Of a stretch of 43,724 nucleotides of DNA, positions 10,878 through 20,767 are shown piece by piece; positions within the stretch are counted from its first letter, which is position 1; the number at the start of each line of letters is the position of its first letter. The notes below the pieces were generated by a model that saw only the letters and a program-made list of their open reading frames with translations, searched no databases and was not told the DNA's origin. Origin of the DNA: Rhizopus sp. PT2906 (lineage: Eukaryota > Mucoromycota > Mucoromycetes > Mucorales > Rhizopodaceae). The stretch covers positions 1 to 43,724 of the forward strand of contig JAMYHX010000370.1 of the NCBI GenBank assembly GCA_025529335.1, given 5' to 3'. Position numbers and translations under genes: made by a program.

Positions 10878-12139
10878 ATGGATATGTATAGAATAAAGCG
10901 CTATTGTACAGAGAATAGAATGATACAGACTATAGCTGAACATCATGTACTTCGTCGTTCTTTTATATGTTTTCTCATTTTAGCAATATTATTGACCATG
11001 ATTGGTAAGTTGTTGATTACAAGGCTGTCCTGTTTTGACTGTATATTTTTTAGTACCCACTTGGCAAGTTTATTTAGAAGAAGGAAGGTAAAAAAAAAAA
11101 AAAGACTATGATCAAACCCCAATTCCAATTCTCTCTCTATAGATCATCAACACTCATCAGCTTTAATGAACCAAATATACGAGGAGAATCATTATATATA
11201 GCAGCCTCTGTTCTAAACGTGAATTTTTCAGAAAAGAGATACACTATCAACTTCTCGATCCAACCCAATGGTACACTAGCGAACGAATATGGACAACTAA
11301 AGTAAGAGAGAGAGAGAGAAAACATAAAGACAACCTAATGTTGAATGAAACGTTCATTAGCCAACAAGTCACACTAAGGTTCTCATCATTGAGAAGTTAT
11401 CACTACGACATTGGCGAAACAATTCATCCTATCCAGGTGACATTTAGCTATGAAGATGGCAACCAGATTGACTATCCACTTGATATTTACTCTGCCAATC
11501 TCGAAATATTCGCGTTTTATAAAAACGATACAACCAAGTCAATACCCATCACTTTTCACTTGGATGCGAGTATCACGTCGTTTCATTTTATGTCTTCGAT
11601 AAAGCATAATCCTGTGGTTGAAGATGATGGTAATGATGTACCATTTGTAAGTGATAAGATTAGTCTTCAGATATCAACAGGTCGATCAACAACTACTTTG
11701 GTCTTTTCTATCTTTATCTGTATCTTGATGTGGTTACTATCCTTAGTCATGGGCCTATTTGGTTACCAAGTAGTGTTTAGAAAGAGAAAAGCAGATGCTC
11801 ATGCTTGTATGATTGGTATCACTACTCTATTTGCACTTCCTGCGGTTAGGTAATTCTTGTTTCAGAATGTAGAGTATGATATTAATAAATGGTCTAGGTC
11901 AGCTCAACCAGGAATACCTGAAGTAGGCACAGTATCTGATATTTTAGGATTTTATTGGTAAAGAGTAAATGTTTATATATAACAAGACGGTTATTGTTGA
12001 TCCTTTATATAGGAATATGGCGATTATAGCATGTTCAAGTATAGCTGTTACCATGTGCTGGGTCATTCGATGGGATAATCCTATGGATAGAGACAATAAA
12101 AGAAATATGTCTATAAGTACTTATGTGGATGATCCATGA
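10878..12139 (+). CDS. DUF4436 family membrane protein
   Basis: Exons 10878-11004, 11054-11087, 11143-11301, 11361-11849, 11898-11957 and 12013-12139 give 331 residues. One membrane helix lies near the N-terminus (about 26-44, SFICFLILAILLTM). Next comes an extracytoplasmic beta-rich region with YPLDIYSANLEI, typical of DUF4436. Two or three C-terminal helices follow (FSIFICILMWLLSLVMGLFG, then the segment with TTLFALPAVRSAQPGIP and DILGFYWNMAIIACSS). The R-x-QPG-x-P between the last helices is the family signature. The family is widespread and expanded in fungi; no biochemical function is established. The second exon is only 34 nt. The third intron begins with a GA microsatellite. Confidence 0.85.
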
Positions 12140-12433
12140 TCAACTTACAAAAGAAGTAATCTACCCACATCATATCTCACTGCTTGTCATGGCAATGAGC
12201 TCAAATAAAAATAAATCTAGTTCAATGACTGACTAAGCATTACTCGTTATGTTACGCGAACAATTTCAAGAAATGCGCGTGAAAATAAGGGTCAAAAAAG
12301 AGCTTGGTCAAATGTAAAAAGTGGTAATGCCACGTTTGTTTCTTTCTTTTTCTGTAAGCAAGCATTTCACAGTCCGTCAAGTCAATACAATTAAAGAGCC
12401 GAAGAGAAAAAAAAGGCTTTCTTTTATTTCTTT

Positions 12434-13331
12434 ATGTCTATAGGTTCTTCATTACCACCTTCTACTTTAACAGAGGCATTCAAAGCTCACGTTCAAGCCA
12501 CTATTCGACTCACCAAAGTAGTACTCGAACTGGAATGGACCATCTTTACGAGGTTTATTGTAGGTGTGATCGTGGCTACTTTCTTATCTATCATATATCT
12601 TGTTTGGACCTTGCGTAAATCAAGACGACCTCTTGTTATTTGGGATAGATTAAACAAACCCATCATAAAATTGTTCAGACCAAGAATATTTGCATTTTTG
12701 ATGCGTAACTCAAATCCTTATTCAGGATCAATTGGTAAGAGTGATATATATAAAGATATATAAAGAAAAAGACTCATGTTGTGTGTATAGATATGACGAT
12801 TACAACCTTTTCTCGAGGATTCTGTACAGGATTTATGCGTGTAATGGAAACCAGCGTATTATTAACATGTTTACTGATGGATTTGTTTGTGTATTGTAGG
12901 ATCGACATTATAATCGAAATACATCAAAAAGGTGAGATTATGCGTGTGTGTGTATATATATAAAAGGAAGGATGTATTAACAAACTGCTGTAAGAAAAGT
13001 ATTCACGCAACTGCACTTGCTACATTTGCAGAAACAGTAGGCGAATTGGGATTATTAAGCAGTTTATCGGATGATAAAGACGAAGTTAGCCTTTCTTCCC
13101 TAGAATTAGAGGTAATAACAGTAACAATGTTCAAACCTCACTCTAAAAAGTATTGTGTATCTATAGTTTAAAAAGAAAGCAAGAGGATTAATTACGGCAT
13201 CAACAGATTTTACAATGCCTGAAATCACTGAGGAGAAGCAGGAAGTAAAGATGGATGTCATTGTTAAGGATCGTATGCTGGATACAGTGGCAATAGTGCA
13301 TCTCGTTTGGACTGTCAATAAAGGGCAATAA
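12434..13331 (+). CDS. DUF4442 (hotdog/thioesterase-like) protein with a membrane anchor
   Basis: Exons 12434-12734, 12791-12840, 12900-12931, 13000-13111 and 13167-13331 give 219 residues. A membrane helix at about 38-60 (RFIVGVIVATFLSIIYLVW) precedes the hotdog-like domain. The domain shows NPYSGSI, the RDRxxxRN motif split over an intron, SIHATALATFAE and a final DRMLDTVAIVHLVW strand. DUF4442 proteins are related to acyl-CoA thioesterases; in fungi their substrate is unknown. The segment between NPYSGSI and RDRHYNRN is unusually rich in Thr/Phe compared with what I expect of the family. The 50-nt and 32-nt exons follow directly from frame and motif order. Confidence 0.82.
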
Positions 13332-14899
13332 CCTAGTTATTCACATGTAATAAATGTTTGCTTTGTGTACGATTTTAGCTTTAAATTGTGTGTATCATTG
13401 CTCAACTGCTTATGTATATTCATGGTTGTACTAATCGATTGGTGTAAAAGAAAGTGGAATTCTTACATATGAAATACATACGAGATCCTTTGTTCTATTC
13501 TGTAGATTGTATAAAAATTACAAATGGTGATTGGATGATTAGCTAAATAAAGACTTATACTTTCCGACAATCTGTAAAAGTCTACTTGTATCATCAACAT
13601 GATAAATGTCTACCACCACTTTGCGGACATTAGATATCCTTCCTTGTGCTTTCCTGAATCAACATTGTCGGGGAAGTTGATTAATAAAATATTGCCTAGT
13701 CTACGGCTGAACTTAACATTAACATGTAAATGCTATGTATTTAAACCATTTATAATTTACTATTCAAAAGGCTAATCATCACTTTGTTCAACTGAACCTA
13801 TTATCCACGAGATTAGATCAATTCACGAAGGAGATTTATCATTACTTAGATCTCTCTTTCTCTCTTAGCCATCGTTCTTTAGAGGTTTAATAAGAGTTTA
13901 ATGTCTTGAAAGATACTTTACAACTTTATACGCGATGTCATCTATCAAATTTATTTAGGATGCTGCTTACCAAGATAATTTTTCAGTACGTACAAATTAT
14001 CTTGATCGTCGTTTCGTTTTGTGTTTGTGCTCGCCTGTAAAAAGTCAAGGTTTTGACATGATGATTATTTAACAGTGTTGTTTTCAGCGTAATATTTATA
14101 AAAGCTAATCAAGTCGGCGACAAGTAAAGTAAATTATTTATTGAAAAGAAGATAAAGGAAAGAGAAAAGGACGACCAATTATATATGTTTAATGTTGAAT
14201 ATAATAAAGACATTGAGAGTAAAAATGTATGCTCTACTCTAAAAGTTGCGTTCGCTCTAGTTGTATTGTAACTGAATCTCCCTCTTGGATAAAAAGGGGA
14301 ATTTATTCTTTAGATATTCAGTAGGAATATCTATTACTTCAGTAGAATAATTTACTCTATGCTCGTCAACAACGTGTCTTTTTGGTTAAGAAATTTGAAT
14401 ACTCTTTTCTATGCAAAGGGAGAACTTTTATTAAAGTGTGTCATCTTTTTGGATCAAACGGCATTATTTTTGGATCCAGAAAGATCATTTTTCTTTTTTG
14501 CACTACATCAAATTATATACATGTCAAATTTAGTTCCGCCCATTTCCTTGTGTGTGTGTGTGCCTCTATAAAAATAGCACCGTTAATGAATGACCCACAT
14601 AGTTTGAAGAACAAGCAAAAAGGAAAAGAGAAGGTGATCTAGTTGTAATAGATATAAAATGTACATGTGATATTTAAAAGGAAAATCCAGATGACATATT
14701 TAAAATGGATATTATGAAAACATGAACCAAAAAGTCAAGAGAGAGAAAGAGAGAAAATATGGAGTTTTAATTCGAGGCAGCAACAACACACGCACACAGA
14801 GACAGAGAGAGAGAGAGAAAGAGAGGCAAAAAAAAAAAATCGTCTCAGTTGCCCTCTTTTTTTTTTTTTTTTTTGTTGTTGAATATTTTTAAATATAGA
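13332..14899. other. Gene-poor stretch, 1.6 kb
   Basis: AT-rich, with no supported gene. Near 14770-14830 lies a CA/GA-rich microsatellite block, followed by A and T runs up to 14874. Open frames near 14360-14640 use low-complexity Phe/Leu codons and have no coding character. Confidence 0.5.
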
Positions 14900-16292
14900 A
14901 TGTCTGAAAATAATCTGTTTCAATTTGCTCAAGTCATCACTGAATTACCATTACATACAGCCTCTCAACAACATACAGATACGCCCATGTCTAATTACAC
15001 ACAGAGATACATTCATATAAGAAAAGTAAAAAAAAAAAAAAATAAAGTTTTACATATTTTAATATAAATACATGATAGAATGCTTGTATTGTATGTAGTA
15101 AATGCTTTACCTGTTCCAAGGCAAGTATACATGTATCTATTTTTAATCAAATGGTATAGTTAAAGGCAAGTTGTATTTATTATTTTTATATATATAGTAT
15201 TATGGTATAGATTGTAACTGTCCTGAGGTTCAACCACGAAGGGGGAAAAACTTACCTGAAGGTGGGTTAGATAGTCGAGCAAAGAAACTTCACAGGGATG
15301 ATCCAGATTATGAATTCTCTATCAATTGGATTAATGAAAATGCACATACAATGTATAAAGATGAAAATGACACGGTCATTGGCTTACGAGATTTATCGGA
15401 GGTATCACTTTGTAAGGCACATTCAAGCACCCTGTACAGAGCCAAAAAGCGACATGAGCGTATGTTAGTCACACCACCTTCACCTGCAGACTCCTCTATA
15501 CAGTATAATCCTTATCCCATGAATCAATCGATTGGCTCTGGGGGGTTGGCTGCCAAAGTAAGGGAGATATCCACACAGTACAATCAAGTGCTTCCTGTAC
15601 AACAACAACAACAAGACGTGCCAGACTTTACAAGGATGACACCATCTCATTCTGCTAAACGTAAAAGGTCAAGTAAGCCACTGATTAGAAAGACAGGTAG
15701 TAAATCAACCGATTTGAGACATTCGGCGAGACCTCACTCTAGTATGTCCACTCCATTGTTCAATTCACGCATGTTTGTGGATAATCCAATGAATGGTCCA
15801 ATAAACAATCAAGACTTTATGCAACAAGTCAATCAGTTCCCTTCGCAACTACCTCCTCTTCACACAAGAAATAATAATGAAAGTAACAGTAATATGCTTT
15901 ACAATGACCATTTGAAAATTCAACAACAACAACAGCATCAAGACATGGATTACACCAACAACAATATGGCAACAAGCAACAATAATAATAATATTCCCAT
16001 GGTGGTTGAAACAGTATCCCTTCGACCTTCCAACAGTTCAGATATACCTTCCAATTATTATTTCCGTAATCTAGCCATTACGGACACATTTACCTTTAGA
16101 GACTTATTAAATGAAATTGACATTACAGGTTCTCCTCCTCCTGGTAAACGTATCGTCATTTCAGATGAGCACAAGATCTATCCTCTAGATCAAGCTATAA
16201 GAAGTGTCATCAGAAGACCTACTTCGACCCATTTGGATTTATTTCTTGGATTGACTGATAAACCTTCTATCAATTGGAATCATTATTCCTAA
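14900..16292 (+). CDS. Gln/Asn-rich orphan protein with an N-terminal Cys cluster
   Basis: Model: exons 14900-15025, 15079-15120 and 15198-16292, 420 residues. The 42-nt second exon supplies CIVCSKCFTC, and the third exon opens with a further C-x-C. Together they make a compact Cys cluster (C-x2-C-x2-C-x2-C then C-x-C) suggestive of metal binding. The intron after it begins GCAAGT (GC-AG type). The middle is low-complexity Gln/Asn/Ser with a basic KRKRSSK patch. The C-terminus is an ordered block (FRDLLNEIDITGSPPPGKR and HLDLFLGLTDKPS). I do not recognise the family. The composition resembles fungal transcription regulators, but that is inference. The long third exon is secure; the first two exons are less so. 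Confidence 0.65.
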
Positions 16293-16426
16293 AGAAAAAT
16301 ATATAAAAAAATAAAATTAAACAGTAGCCAATAAGATCAAGATGACTAATAACCTCTTTATTACTCTTTACATATAAAATAGAAATTTTATTGTCCACTT
16401 TTCTTTCTTTAATACTTGATTCAGTA

Positions 16427-17049
16427 ATGAGTAAAGAACAACAACAACAACCAAGATTAGAATTAATTGACCCAAAAAGTAAATAACAACAACAACAACA
16501 ACAACAGAATGTGTATTTATACATATTTATTATATAAATATAGATCAAGTCCTTCAGGTACCAGAGTTTCCAGCTAGAAATGGACCACAACGCCTTATAG
16601 CTGCTGCAACCAAACAACCTCGTGGTCGAGAAAAGGTCATGTTGGAACCAGGTCATTCACCTTTAGACTGGGCCAATTTAAAGGCTTCCGGAAAGGATTT
16701 AAGGGTAAAGAGTAAAAGTGATCAAAACACAGTCATTGACGATCAATAGGGTGTACCAGAACTCTGTAGAGTGACTCTAGATGAACTCAAGAAACACAAG
16801 AGTCCAGAGGATGCATGGACTGCAATTCAAGGCAAAGTATACAATATCACACCATACTTGAAGTTTCATCCAGGTGGGGTCAAAGATTTGATGCGTGTGG
16901 CCGGAAGAGACGGCACTAGACTGTTTAGTAAGTTTGTTAATGTGGTCTGAATAATGGTTATTCACATCTATTTAGTGTTGACGCATTCTTGGGTAAACAC
17001 TGATTATTTACTGGATAAATGCTTGGTTGGTTTCCTAGTTCCTTCATAA
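16427..17049 (+). CDS. Cytochrome b5 domain protein (Irc21/CYB5R4 N-domain type)
   Basis: Exons 16427-16478, 16544-16704, 16750-16927 and 16976-17049 give 154 residues. The first 70 residues hold PRLELIDPK, a basic KQPRGREKV stretch and PGHSPLDWANL, the extension seen ahead of the b5 fold in CYB5R4 and yeast Irc21. The b5 domain follows: VTLDELKKHKSPEDAW, then YLKFHPGG with the first haem ligand His111. FMLTHSWVN supplies His134 as the likely second ligand, and the end is DKCLVGFLV. There is no membrane tail or reductase domain, so it is a soluble electron carrier. Irc21 affects DNA damage and cisplatin tolerance in yeast; its partner is unknown. The first intron contains an AAC repeat (16485-16506). 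Confidence 0.9.
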
Positions 17050-17158
17050 CATATACCCTTTTTTGATCTATCCCTCAACGTCATACATTGTATCACATTT
17101 TATGTTTTTGTTATCTTTCCAGAAATGCATATATCTTTTTTCTTCTTTTCTCATTAAA

Positions 17159-17446
17159 ATGTCTTCACATTCTAAAACAAAGATTGTTGAACCCAAGCGT
17201 CAGGTTCGAACCACCTTTTGGAATCCACGCATTGACCCAAATATTCAATTCTTGGTAGATCAACCTACTTTTTCTAGACCAAGGTTATATAGATTCATGA
17301 GAACAATGTAAATTATTGACCTTGATTTATATAGGATGTACGACTATTCCGATGTTGCTTGGGATAAAAACTTGGATTTCTGGTATCAAAGAGAGCCAAT
17401 GACTGAATACTATTATTCTTACAAACAGGAATATGTTCGAAAATAA
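17159..17446 (+). CDS. Small aromatic-rich orphan protein with ambiguous intron
   Basis: The start codon is at 17159; the second exon is 17335-17446. The single frame-breaking intron can begin at 17284 (GTTATA, 51 bp, 78-residue product) or at 17308 (GTAAAT, 27 bp, 86-residue product). Both keep the frame. The 51-bp version has normal length for this genome, while 27 bp is below usual spliceosomal limits. The protein is rich in Tyr/Phe/Trp/Arg (TTFWNPRIDPNIQFLVDQP; DFWYQREPMTEYYYSYKQEY). It has no signal peptide or clear membrane helix. The look is that of a small accessory subunit of a mitochondrial complex, but I cannot name a family. Confidence 0.65.
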
Positions 17447-17838
17447 ATTATGACTCAAAATGTCATTTCGATGTCAGTTCTCCCTTTTGGATGACGTTTA
17501 AGCGATGTCAACCCTTTGTCTTGTTTTTTATTTTACTATGCAACCTTATCCTCTTGTCATTGAGTTGGAATAAAGAGATGAAAAATTCAAGAGAAAAGGA
17601 GAGAAAAAAAGAAAAACAAAAACAAGATGAATTGATTGTTATCACGCCTCCCCTCTGTCTCTCTTTCCTCTCTGTCCCTCTTTAATCCCTAAAGAAACAG
17701 GCCATTTTTTTTCAAAACGTCTATTTTTTTAGCCGGAGCTCAATCCGATTTTATCCAGGCATTAATAAGATTTGGTGAGTAAGAACTGAGTTTCTTTTTT
17801 TTTTTTTTTTTTTCTCTCTTTACTTTTTATTTTAAAAT
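17447..17838. other. Intergenic 392 bp
   Basis: Transcript end of the small gene and promoter of the Rcf2 gene, with pyrimidine-rich and poly-T runs (about 17795-17815) just before the ATG at 17839. A 64-codon open stretch is low-complexity Lys/Glu and not convincing. Confidence 0.5.
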
Positions 17839-18575
17839 ATGCCTTCGATTATATTAACACCTGAACAAGAAAAGACAAGACAAAACATTTACTGGACAAG
17901 TGGTTTAAAGGGTGCTGCTATTGGTCTTGGTCTTGGTGCTGTAGCTACCGTCTTTACTTTACGCCGATCGCCTGAATTCAGATCACTTAGTCGACCCCTT
18001 CAGTCTATCTTGGCTGCTTCCAGTAAGTTTTATTAAAAACAATAACGAGTTCAAACTAAATTCATCTATTTAGGCACAACCGCTGGTTTCCTTTTTGCTT
18101 CTGATTCTGCCGTCACAGGTTATGAAAACAGAGAATTGGGCTATACAGATGAAACGATGTTACAATCATTGATGCATAAACGCCAGGACGAGACAAATAT
18201 GTCTGCCTTTGATCGATCATTACATTACTTGAATCATAACAGATGGACCTTTATTGGTAAAAAATCAATTATATAGAAAGAATGAAATCAGATACTCATC
18301 CCCACTTTCTAGGTCTCTCATGGGCTGTGTCCATGGTGGGTGCACTCGGATATAGTTTCTCCAACAAATATTTGACTACACAACAAAAGGTCGTTCAAGC
18401 TCGTATGTATGCTCAAGCAGTAACCATTGCCGTCTTGATGGCATCGGCTGGTATCTCCATTTATGTGGGTGAGGATGAAAAGAACAAGAAGGAAGCACCC
18501 GATCCACAATTGAGAGCCGTTCTTGAACTTCCTTATACCGATGCTAAAAAGCCTGACATGGCTAAATCCTCTTAG
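17839..18575 (+). CDS. RCF2: Respiratory supercomplex factor 2 (HIG1 domain)
   Basis: Exons 17839-18022, 18074-18256 and 18313-18575 give 209 residues. The N-terminal part contains a Gly/Ala-rich helix (GAAIGLGLGAVATVFTLRR). The middle has the acidic YENRELGY segment. The C-terminal HIG1-type region shows FDRSLHYLNHNRW, WAVSMVGALGYSF, then NKYLTTQQKVVQARMYAQ and a last helix before a charged tail. This order matches yeast Rcf2, a mitochondrial inner-membrane protein that associates with cytochrome c oxidase and the III-IV supercomplex. Length is close to the yeast protein. No separate cleavable presequence is evident. Confidence 0.9.
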
Positions 18576-20004
18576 ATATAAACTTGCCTAGATAATAATA
18601 AACTGTATGTGTAATCGTGATGTGTGTGTGTATATGCAATGTAATTATCTTTATGTCAAGGGTTCATTATCTACCAATGAAATCTTTCTGCAATCAAACT
18701 AAATAAAGTCATAATTAGATCAATCAATGTCAACATTGAACACGTAAAAAAGCTATACAAAAGGAATTTATTAAACATAGAGCAATATTATCAGTCATAA
18801 AAGAGTATTGCTCCCCTTTCACATAAGGATCCTTCCCTTGCTTTCATGGCCAATTTTTTAGCAAGTCACTCCAGAAGAAGGGCACTCACTTAAATCACCC
18901 TAGAATTTTTTGATTGAATAAGATAATGCTGTTAGTATTTTCTTTTCAAATCAGGATAGAATAAAATACTTACAGGTGTCAAAGGCCAAACTAGTAGCTT
19001 GATAGTGCTGATTCAAGTACTCTAGTAAATGTAGCGTGTCTTGATCTAATATCACAGTCATGATTATCATAATCTATAAGAATCGATCAACAGTATTAAA
19101 ATAGAAAAATCAGTACCTAACTAGTTGTAACTAAGCAAAAGTAACTTACCAAGTTTCCACCATGAGCATTACCAGCTGAACACTGTCTACAAGGTTTCAA
19201 TGGGGTCATAGCCTATTTTGTAAATGATTAGGTTAGAATATAGACTTGAAGCGTTCAAAGCTTGGCAGATATATTTGTTTGCCTTTTATCAGGACAGAGA
19301 CTGAATCGAGTAATAAGGTTAATCAAACGCAGTATAGTTTATTCTGCAAGTAATTTGTATATAAAAAGAGAGCATAAAGCAGTTACAGTAGGCAATTTCC
19401 TATAAAACGTTTCTAAAAACATATACTCAAGAGTAAATATTATTAAGCTTGTTGTATTCGCTTGATTCAAGGAAGTGCACGCCATGATATCAATGACTTC
19501 ATCCAATCCCATGGTGATATAATTGCCTCTTGGAACAACACAGGCGACACTCAAACAGAAATTGAACAGGATCTCTTCTCCAATTAAATAAAGTCAAGCA
19601 TAAGAAACGCATTAAACATATTTTCAGAAAAATACTACGTTTGTAATAGAATAGAAAAACAGTGGTAAAAAGAAGACCAGAGGAAAACCTAATATAGAAA
19701 TAGAAAAGACCTTTAGAAAAAAAAAAAAAAAAAAAGCAAACAAATACAGCACTATTTCTGTTGCCACAACATCTTTGAAGGGAGTCAAGCTTTCCGTGCT
19801 GAGGATAATGATCATGAAAGCGTGAGTGGAGACGTTAAGCAATGGCTTTAAATCCACTTTCTTAAAAATGTAAGCGACTTCTATGAAGGACAGCCAGTTT
19901 AAATCTTGTGAGACTATATGTATCCACCAAGATATAAAAAGTTTAAAATACAGCATACTATACGTCCTTATACAATCTATCATAGTAATCTCTGTTTATG
20001 TACC
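18576..20004. other. Relic-rich stretch without a supported gene
   Basis: On the minus strand several exon-like pieces have plausible splice borders, for example one with KPCRQCSAGNAHGGNL (about 19150-19205) and one with QDTLHLLEYLNQHYQ (about 18980-19075). An open stretch lies at 19339-19554. I could not join them into one gene with a start. Next to the transposase fragment, decayed mobile DNA or a broken gene is likely. Confidence 0.35.
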
Positions 20005-20556
20005 TTAAATGGCTGAATGTGTTGAAGAACAAGCAGCTTCAGGAAAAAGACATCTTATCCTTTCATTAAAATGACGTTGAATTACAGCTCTTATGCCTCT
20101 TCTATCATAGCCTTCACATAACTTTTGCAATATAGCTTCCTTCGTATTATCGGATAAAGGCAAAAAAGAGATATCATCAAGGCTACCGACAAGATGATTA
20201 TGCTCATCATGAAGCTTAACAGTGACCTGATTAGCTGCTTCTTGCTTGATTTCTGAATTGGCCGGCTTTTAGATTATTCATCTTCTGTCTGTACACTAGC
20301 ACGACTCTTATAGAATCCAGATTGATGGTATATGAACTTCATTTTCCAAATGGTGCTTCTTCTTGTTACGCGCTTTGGCATAGAGTTGACCTTCTTCGTT
20401 TAAAGTAGACATATCACCATCCGTCTTGTTCTTATACATCCAACATACTGCATGATAGGCAGGTGAGTTTTCAATGATATTTTACCAAGAGTCAATATCA
20501 ACAGTAGTTCCCCTAGGAAAGGGTGTGTATTGTTCTAAAACTAAGCTCTCAGGCAT
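20005..20556 (-). pseudogene. Decayed fragment, MULE-like transposase N-terminal region
   Basis: Minus-strand reading begins MPESLVLEQYTPFPRGT and continues, with in-frame stops and frame changes, through KKKHHLENEVHIPS and KLHDEHNHLVGSLDDISF. The spacing of the H-N-H motif, the LPLS and the following helices (IRAVIQRHFNE) resemble the FAR1/FLYWCH-like DNA-binding region ahead of the transposase core in fungal MULE elements. Stops such as the TAG after PSIWIL and the TAA after DSW show it is dead. The catalytic core and terminal inverted repeats were not found. Family assignment is by pattern only. Confidence 0.42.
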
Positions 20557-20767
20557 GATTACTTTACTTTGATAAAAGGAGAATAAGTGGAAGAAAAAGC
20601 CAAAGAATTAAAGAAAATAAAAGGGTAATTAATGACCACCACATCAAAGAATAAGAATAAAAAGTCACTTCAAGAGGTGCTACGTCATTGGGTCCTCAAT
20701 TTTTTTATTAGGACGCGCTTTTAATAACACTTTTCTCTCTTTTTTTTTCTAAATCACATATACAAGG

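Noticed and set aside
14359..14642. Two overlapping plus frames upstream of the Gln/Asn-rich gene
   Set aside because: Phe/Leu/Cys-rich low-complexity translation of AT-rich DNA, mutually overlapping.
18846..19560. Exon-like pieces on the minus strand (KPCRQCSAGNAHGGNL, QDTLHLLEYLNQHYQ)
   Set aside because: Splice borders are plausible but pieces could not be linked to a start or a coherent product; recorded only as relic-rich DNA.
19624..19983. 119-codon minus frame
   Set aside because: Ends in a poly-Phe run from an A tract and shows no structure beyond hydrophobic low complexity; lies between relics.
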